64,000 nt of DNA, taken from Stigmatella aurantiaca. Its GTDB lineage: Bacteria > Myxococcota > Myxococcia > Myxococcales > Myxococcaceae. The position numbers and the translations under genes are program-made. Positions 59,199 through 64,000 of the stretch are shown in pieces; positions within the stretch are counted from its first letter, which is position 1, and each line of letters opens with the position of its first letter. Below the pieces are notes generated by a model. The model was not told the DNA's origin. It saw nothing but the letters and a program-made list of their open reading frames with translations, and did no database searches. Location: contig NZ_FOAP01000001.1 of the NCBI RefSeq assembly GCF_900109545.1, forward strand, positions 930,001 through 994,000, written 5' to 3'.

Positions 59199-60215
59199 GT
59201 GAGCAAGCCGAAGAAGAGCGACAACTTCACCAAGCAGCCCTTGGGCTCCGGTGCGAGCGACATTTTCAACCCGGACCTGTCAGCCAAGCCGACGTTCTTT
59301 CCCGAACTGGACGATAAGGATTACCCGGCGGAGCTCTTGGAGGAACTGAAGAAAGACAAGCAGCAACAGGACAAAGAGGCCGAGGATGCCTGCCCTCCCG
59401 AACCTAAGCGCCCAATTCGGCTGCGCGGCTTCCATAAGTACCGGACGGCGGCATACATCCACGACCAAGGCAAGTTGGGCAAGAACGGTCGCGACTACTA
59501 CACGAAGCGGCCCGACTACGGGAAGGAAACGCTGGACGCCGCGCTGGCCTCGGGCCTCATCAGTCAGAGGACGTACGACATCTTGAGCGACGACAAGAAG
59601 TGGAAGGACGCGATGGCGTTTCCCCGTGAAGGCTCGCCGTCGAAGTATAGCAAATACAGCAAGCGCTTCCTGCTCAGTAACATTAACCGGCACAAGGCAG
59701 ATGAAGACAACTTCTACCTGACCGGCTCCTGGTATCCCTATCAGTGGACCGCTCACCACCTCATTCCGCACGAGGCGCTCTCGGGGAAAAACCTCAGCAG
59801 CGATGAGTATGACCTACTTGTGGAGTCGGGCTACGATGTCAACAACGGTCACAATGGCATTATCGCCCCGGCCTGCTCCTGGGCCGTGCCCATGCACCAA
59901 ATCATCCAGCACAAGGGCAGCCACGACATGTACACCGAGTTTGTGGAGAGGTTGATCGCCTCGGTGAAGGGTTCCCTCAAAACACTGGCAGATCAGACCC
60001 AGCAGCAGACCCCACCCAAGGATCACAAGACGGTGCTCGCGGATGTGCTAGATGAGCTGACCAAAAAGGAGCAGGTGCTTTGGAACCGTCTCTTGAAGAT
60101 CAGCGCGACGGTCGTGCCGGAAGTCATGCGCGGGAGCCAAGCCGCACGGACTTTCGTCGTCTCCTTTAAGCGTAACAAGGGCAAGTCCCTCTATCCCTTT
60201 GGGGTACTGATCTGA
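59199..60215 (+). CDS. AHH-motif nuclease effector
   Basis: 338 residues from a GTG at 59199. No signal peptide. The toxin motif TAHHLIPHEAL lies at A185-H186-H187, followed by NNGHNGIIAPACSWAVPMHQ, the AHH/HNH-endonuclease pattern (His-metal fold with a second His pair near IIQHKGSHD). N-terminal 70 residues are Lys/Asp-rich and may bind the adaptor. Expected to degrade DNA or RNA in the target cell. The base composition is visibly poorer in G+C at third positions than in the neighbours, a sign of transfer. Two immunity-like genes follow directly. Confidence 0.85.
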   Translation: MSKPKKSDNFTKQPLGSGASDIFNPDLSAKPTFFPELDDKDYPAELLEELKKDKQQQDKEAEDACPPEPKRPIRLRGFHKYRTAAYIHDQGKLGKNGRDYYTKRPDYGKETLDAALASGLISQRTYDILSDDKKWKDAMAFPREGSPSKYSKYSKRFLLSNINRHKADEDNFYLTGSWYPYQWTAHHLIPHEALSGKNLSSDEYDLLVESGYDVNNGHNGIIAPACSWAVPMHQIIQHKGSHDMYTEFVERLIASVKGSLKTLADQTQQQTPPKDHKTVLADVLDELTKKEQVLWNRLLKISATVVPEVMRGSQAARTFVVSFKRNKGKSLYPFGVLI

Positions 60216-60808
60216 TGGCAGGCAACGACTACTGGGTCCTGAAGACCGACTACACCAGCGCCGTTATCAAGGAGTTGCCGCCGGGCGGGCCGGAGGCCTT
60301 CATCCTGGATCGTGGCGAGCGCGTGGCGCAGCTGTTCCCGCCCGATGCCACCGTGCGCTTTTCGGAGGACTATCCTACGCGGCGCAAGGTCTGCGACTTC
60401 ATGTCTACCATCTTCGGCGCCCACATCGTGTCCGCCAAGGTGAAGCGCATCTTGGAGGAGCAGGGCGCGAACAACTGTGAGTTCATTCCGCTGACCATCC
60501 TCGACCACAAGAGCAAGCTGGCCAGCAAGGAGCACTTCCTGCTCAACGTGCTGGGCCACGTGGAAGCCGTGGACATGGAACGCTCCCAGGTGGTGATGAA
60601 CTCCATCCTGAAGGACCGCATCGGCAACTTCGAGCACATGGTGCTCGATCGGGCTGCTATCCCGCCTAACGCTGTCATCTTCCGGCTTTCGCGCAAGCGC
60701 GACGAGTTCCTCGTCAACCAGGCCACGTACGATGCCCTAACAAAGGAAGGGATCACCGGCCTCAAGTGCTTCCAGGCGGACGGCTGGGACGGGATGGACA
60801 TCTACTAG
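60215..60808 (+). CDS. Imm11-like (DUF1629) immunity protein
   Basis: 197 residues; ATG 60215 overlaps the nuclease stop by one base (TGATG), so it is translationally coupled. The pattern DYWVLKTDYT near the start, FMSTIFGAHIVSAKVKRILE and FRLSRKRDEFLVNQATYDAL near the end fits Imm11/DUF1629 proteins, found next to nuclease toxins. It should bind the AHH nuclease in the producer's cytoplasm. Confidence 0.75.
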   Translation: MAGNDYWVLKTDYTSAVIKELPPGGPEAFILDRGERVAQLFPPDATVRFSEDYPTRRKVCDFMSTIFGAHIVSAKVKRILEEQGANNCEFIPLTILDHKSKLASKEHFLLNVLGHVEAVDMERSQVVMNSILKDRIGNFEHMVLDRAAIPPNAVIFRLSRKRDEFLVNQATYDALTKEGITGLKCFQADGWDGMDIY

Positions 60809-60811
60809 CGT

Positions 60812-61603
60812 ATGGAACTGAACTTCCGCAGCCTGCGTCAGGACTCAGCCCTGGCGCTTGAGGTCCTGCTGGGACGCATCCACCCCGATGCCTCCCGCGA
60901 GGAGTTGGTGCGCGATGTGGCGGCCGTGTGCCTGCGCTTCCACACGCTGGGGGTGGCCAGCCTGCTGGTGGATGGCTACCCGAAGGATTTCTTCCTCAAC
61001 CTGGGGCGTGCGGGGGAGAGCTGGCGGCGGCTGCTCGCGTTGCTGCGCTCGCGCGGTGAGTCCCCCCCGCCCGGCACCTGGCATGAGCCGCTTCTGGGCG
61101 CGGTGGCCGCCGGACACTGGGAGCTTGCCCGGCGCATTGTTCAGGACTCAGCTACGCAATGGCAGCCAGGGGCAGAGGAGTACGAGGACGACTTCGACTG
61201 GGCGGTGCTGCTGCGAGAACTTATTGCCCCACGAGAGGAAGGGCTGGAGCGGACGGACGCGCTGGCGACGAGGCTGGAGCGCTCCGGGGCCGAGACCTAC
61301 GCGGAGCGGCTGGCGCTGGTGGAAGCACTAAGGCAGAGGGCTGCCCACGCCTTCTTCGAGGCCTTCGAGGCCACTCGGCTAGCACACGAGCAACAGACGG
61401 AGAAGCTTGCCAATCATTTTACCACGGACGCGGAGCGTTTCGCGCCTTACCGCTATGTCTGGTTTGAGGGCCTGGCGCTGCTACGCCTTGGGGAGCGCGC
61501 TGGGCTTCAGAGCCACGACCGGTATCTCTACTGCCCACCGCTGGCTCGCGTGCGCATGGCCGTGCCCGTCGATGAGGACTGGCTCGTCCGCCTTCCTGCT
61601 TGA
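60812..61603 (+). CDS. Imm49-like immunity protein
   Basis: 263 residues from ATG 60812, 3 nt after the previous stop. Helical protein with the Imm49 end pattern YRYVWFEGLALLRLGERAGL then YLYCPPLARVRMA. Imm49 proteins are predicted immunity factors of polymorphic toxin systems. Together with the Imm11-like gene it gives two immunity genes for one visible nuclease; the second may protect against another toxin delivered by sibling cells. Confidence 0.75.
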   Translation: MELNFRSLRQDSALALEVLLGRIHPDASREELVRDVAAVCLRFHTLGVASLLVDGYPKDFFLNLGRAGESWRRLLALLRSRGESPPPGTWHEPLLGAVAAGHWELARRIVQDSATQWQPGAEEYEDDFDWAVLLRELIAPREEGLERTDALATRLERSGAETYAERLALVEALRQRAAHAFFEAFEATRLAHEQQTEKLANHFTTDAERFAPYRYVWFEGLALLRLGERAGLQSHDRYLYCPPLARVRMAVPVDEDWLVRLPA

Positions 61604-61675
61604 GCGAGAGTACATCGCTGCCGGTTCCCAGAGGTGGTAGATTCATGGCCTGGAGTGGTCCACGGGAGCACGCTC

Positions 61676-62200
61676 ATGAGCACACGGTCAGACGCCCCGG
61701 AGCCCAGCCCGGATACCCGCACGCTGGCGCCAATCCTGGGCAGCCGAGAGGGCTGGGCCGTCGGCATCGACTCGCAGGGCCGGTTGCTCGTGGACTTCGA
61801 GGACAACCCCCTTGGACAGCCTGTGCCTGTGAGATTGGCGGTGGCACTCGACGTCCAGGCCCGGCAGGCCGCCGTTTCGTCTCGCCAGCGGGTAGTGCTG
61901 CTTTTCGAGAAGGGGGACCCGCGCCTGCCTTTTCTCATGGCCCTGCTGCATGAGCCCAGCCCGACGCCGCTGCTGGATGCACTGCTGGAGCCGGATCCCA
62001 TCCCTCCGCGCCTTCCGGCCGAGGCCCGCGTCGATGGACGGCGGGTCGTCCTAGAGGGGCAAGACGAGGTCGTCCTCCAATGCGGGGAAGCCAGCATCAC
62101 CCTGCGGCGCAACGGGAAGATCGTCATCCAAGGCGTCACCGTCGAGACGCGAGCCCGGGGCGCCCACCGAATCAAGGCGGGCACGGTCGACATTAACTGA
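61676..62200 (+). CDS. DUF6484-like T6SS accessory protein
   Basis: 174 residues from ATG 61676 (GGGAG 7 nt upstream). N-domain about 18-95 reads GSREGWAVGIDSQGRLLVDF then NPLGQPVPVRL and RQRVVLLFEKGDPRLPFLMA, the DUF6484 pattern. The last 50 residues (ADDEV-like LQCGEASITLRRNGKIVIQG) resemble the repeat strands of a VgrG needle tip. It closes the nine-gene cassette and may be part of the spike or cap it. Confidence 0.7.
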   Translation: MSTRSDAPEPSPDTRTLAPILGSREGWAVGIDSQGRLLVDFEDNPLGQPVPVRLAVALDVQARQAAVSSRQRVVLLFEKGDPRLPFLMALLHEPSPTPLLDALLEPDPIPPRLPAEARVDGRRVVLEGQDEVVLQCGEASITLRRNGKIVIQGVTVETRARGAHRIKAGTVDIN

Positions 62201-62652
62201 GATGCCCGTCGGGCTCACCCTCCCAAGTGCATTGCCTGTGTCCGTGTCGCCGTGGATGAGCCACTGGCGCCCGGTATTCGTCCGCCGGACGACGTGCTGA
62301 GGGTGCTTGAGGGCGGACGGCAGCCGTGCTCGGTGGCAATCGCGAGTTGGCTGGATGCGATGAGCAGGTCGGGCTGAGAGCGCGGAGCGCTCAAGAGGAG
62401 TCCGCGGCACACAGCGCTTCCCACTCAAGGTTGGCATGGTGTGCACGCTGGCCCACTGCGCCTTGCGCCAGCAGAAGAGCCGTCCCGTGCTGGAGGCGGT
62501 AGCCCACGAGGAGGCTGCCGTGTGAGGTGCCCGTTCCCCGGACACGGCCAGCGTCTTCTGGCGAGTACTGCACCATGCCATGTCTGGTTGAACCCTGAAG
62601 CGATGGCATGCCTCGGTCACCGCCATCCCGCAGGGGGGCTGAGCCTGCGAGT
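62201..62652. other. 450-bp region without a supported gene
   Basis: Between the cassette end and the convergent permease gene. Overlapping short frames exist on both strands; the minus-strand frame 62391-62609 has some protein-like character (YRLQHGTALLLAQGAVGQRA) but no start site or recognisable family. Probably decayed coding sequence. Confidence 0.45.
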
Positions 62653-63999
62653 TCACTCCCGGGCCGCGGACGGCGACAGGGTCCGCACGCCGGTCACGGC
62701 GGCACCGGCGGCGAGCGCCGCCAACACCAGCAGTCCGAGCATCGAAGAGATCGGCAGGGATGCGCTCGACGGCCGGGGTGGGTAGCGGGGCGTCTGCTCG
62801 AAGTCGGCCTTCTCGAAAGGCCGCTCCTGGAACAGGTACGGGTAGTAATAGCCGCGCAGTTGCGTGTGAAACCGCTCGATGCTGCCCTGGTACGCCAGGT
62901 GGGCCCGCAGGTCGCTGTCCGCGGCCCGGTGAAGGACCGTCTGCACGGCGGCCGCTGGCAGGAGCCAGCCGAGGCGGGCCGTCCATGCCTCGCGGGCCAT
63001 CAGGCTCTGGCGGTAGTCCGCGGCCTCGGCGGCAACCCCATCGTCGCCCACCTCGTGCATGGCGTAGTACCACTTCCAATGGAAGCGGCCTGTGACTGGT
63101 GGCGTGTCTCGCCACTCGGGATGCTTGGCGAAGAAGGGACGGAAGGTGTCCTCCTTGGGAATGTCCCAGGCGCGGTGGACCCGCTCCCGCTGGGCCAGGG
63201 TCAAGTCAACGCCCTTGGCCATGGGGATGGCGCGGGAAATCACGGCGTTGCCCAGCGCGGGCACCAGCAGGGTCAGGACGATCCAGCAGCCCACCAACGT
63301 GGCGCCATTGGCCGCCGAGCTCCGGCCCCGGGCGGTGACCCACAGCGCCAGCCCCATCCAGAACGCCCCATAGAGCGCCGCGGTCAGGGCGATCGCGAAG
63401 GTCCCCGCCACCGGGGCTCCGCTCCACACCGCACCGGCCGCGAGCGGCACCAGCAGGGCGCCCAGGACCAGCAGGTAGCGCAGGACGCTGCGGCGCACCC
63501 ACACCCCGGCGCCAGAGGCCGGCAAGGAGACCAGGAGCCGGAGCCGCCCGGCCTCCCGTTCGCCCGACACCAGGTCGTGCATCAGGGCGATGAGGACCAG
63601 GGGCACCAGGTAGGTCAGCACGAAGGCGAAGTCGAAGGCACCCGGGAGCGCCAGCTCCGGGTTCAAGGTCTCGGACTCGTAGAGCTGGGATTGCAGGCCG
63701 AGCAGCCGCACCCGCAGGACATAGGGCTGCACATCCCGCTGCCCGAGGGCCGCGAAGGCCAGGGGGGACGGCGGATCCGACGTGAGGTGGAAGGTGTAAT
63801 AGGCGGCGGAGCCCGCGTCCCCGCCGGGCTTGGCGTAGTCCTTGGCCACCGAGACCAGATCCTGCTGCTGGGCAGCCTCCACCCGGCCGATGAGGGCCTC
63901 CTGCCGGGCGGTGGCCGCCAGGCCCGCGGCCACCGCCAGGGAGGCCAGGAGGAACAGGAGCAGGAGCGCGCCCGCGCTCAACGGCGCCCGGATCAACAA
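62653..63999 (-). CDS. ABC transporter permease of DUF3526 type (5' end cut by window)
   Basis: At least 448 residues, open to the right edge, so the true start is probably outside; the TTG at 63999 is simply the first possible. One N-terminal membrane segment (LLLLFLLASLAVAAGLAATA), a periplasmic loop of about 110 residues, then segments near 130-150, 170-200, 215-235 and 245-265, a second large loop with ALGNAVISRAIPMAKGVDLT and WKWYYAMHEVGDDGVAAEAA, and a last segment near the C-terminus. This matches DUF3526 permeases, usually encoded after an ATPase and a second permease, which would lie to the right. Possibly exports a peptide or metabolite. Confidence 0.8.
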   Translation of the reverse strand: MLIRAPLSAGALLLLFLLASLAVAAGLAATARQEALIGRVEAAQQQDLVSVAKDYAKPGGDAGSAAYYTFHLTSDPPSPLAFAALGQRDVQPYVLRVRLLGLQSQLYESETLNPELALPGAFDFAFVLTYLVPLVLIALMHDLVSGEREAGRLRLLVSLPASGAGVWVRRSVLRYLLVLGALLVPLAAGAVWSGAPVAGTFAIALTAALYGAFWMGLALWVTARGRSSAANGATLVGCWIVLTLLVPALGNAVISRAIPMAKGVDLTLAQRERVHRAWDIPKEDTFRPFFAKHPEWRDTPPVTGRFHWKWYYAMHEVGDDGVAAEAADYRQSLMAREAWTARLGWLLPAAAVQTVLHRAADSDLRAHLAYQGSIERFHTQLRGYYYPYLFQERPFEKADFEQTPRYPPRPSSASLPISSMLGLLVLAALAAGAAVTGVRTLSPSAARE

Positions 64000-64000
64000 C

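Noticed and set aside
45465-62200. Complete T6SS
   Set aside because: Only tip, adaptor, cargo and immunity genes are present; no sheath, baseplate, membrane-complex, ATPase or hcp gene is found in the window.

Overview
The window reads as a chromosomal segment of a myxobacterium, probably Cystobacterineae (Myxococcus/Stigmatella/Archangium-like). The evidence is the visibly very GC-rich sequence with strong third-position bias, abundant lipoproteins, FHA and TPR proteins, a giant subtilase ending in a MYXO-CTERM-type tail, and a flagellum-type export gate with no flagellin, hook or rod genes in view. The taxonomic call is inference from gene content.

Left third (1-17.6 kb): a non-flagellar type III secretion system (T3SS). 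sctQ (cut by the window edge), a FliO-like gene, sctR, sctS, sctT and sctU run as a tight operon, followed by a free-standing copy of the SctU C-terminal domain. Next comes a secretion-substrate and chaperone zone: three copies of one identical 72-residue, Met-rich protein that I propose as the needle subunit, a DUF1521 protein with an intact GDPH self-cleavage motif (NopE1-type effector), four TPR chaperone-like proteins, a 126-residue Ser/Thr-rich protein, and a protein made of six near-identical 77-residue repeats. sctV lies at the end, separated by a formyltransferase gene on the other strand. A shared promoter motif (GGAAACT-16 nt-GATAAT) stands before each needle-like gene and the effector, with a weaker version before the 126-residue gene, which suggests one dedicated regulon. 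Secretin, ATPase, inner-ring and stator genes are not in view and could lie to the left.

Middle (17.6-45 kb): mostly single genes. They include a DOT1-like methyltransferase, a double-FHA tail-anchored protein, a TPR lipoprotein, a small beta-barrel protein, an Ig-like lipoprotein, RDD and SpoIIM-family membrane proteins, a transporter-HEAT-cyclic-nucleotide-domain fusion, a metal-site-degenerate 5'-nucleotidase-like lipoprotein, a cytokinin-dehydrogenase-like FAD oxidase, a xylulokinase/PLP-lyase pair, a DoxX protein, and the 2,619-residue subtilase.

Right third (45-62.2 kb): type VI secretion (T6SS) cargo. Two divergent vgrG genes are followed by a LysM/peptidoglycan-binding protein with a putative lytic C-terminal domain. 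After about 1 kb of non-coding DNA with a tRNA-like 3' end comes a nine-gene cassette: DUF2169, PAAR-like DUF4150, DUF1877-like, HEAT-repeat, ketoacyl-synthase-like, AHH nuclease, Imm11-like, Imm49-like and DUF6484. No T6SS structural genes (tssB/C/K/M, hcp) are present, so this is an auxiliary effector locus. The window ends inside a DUF3526 ABC-transporter permease.
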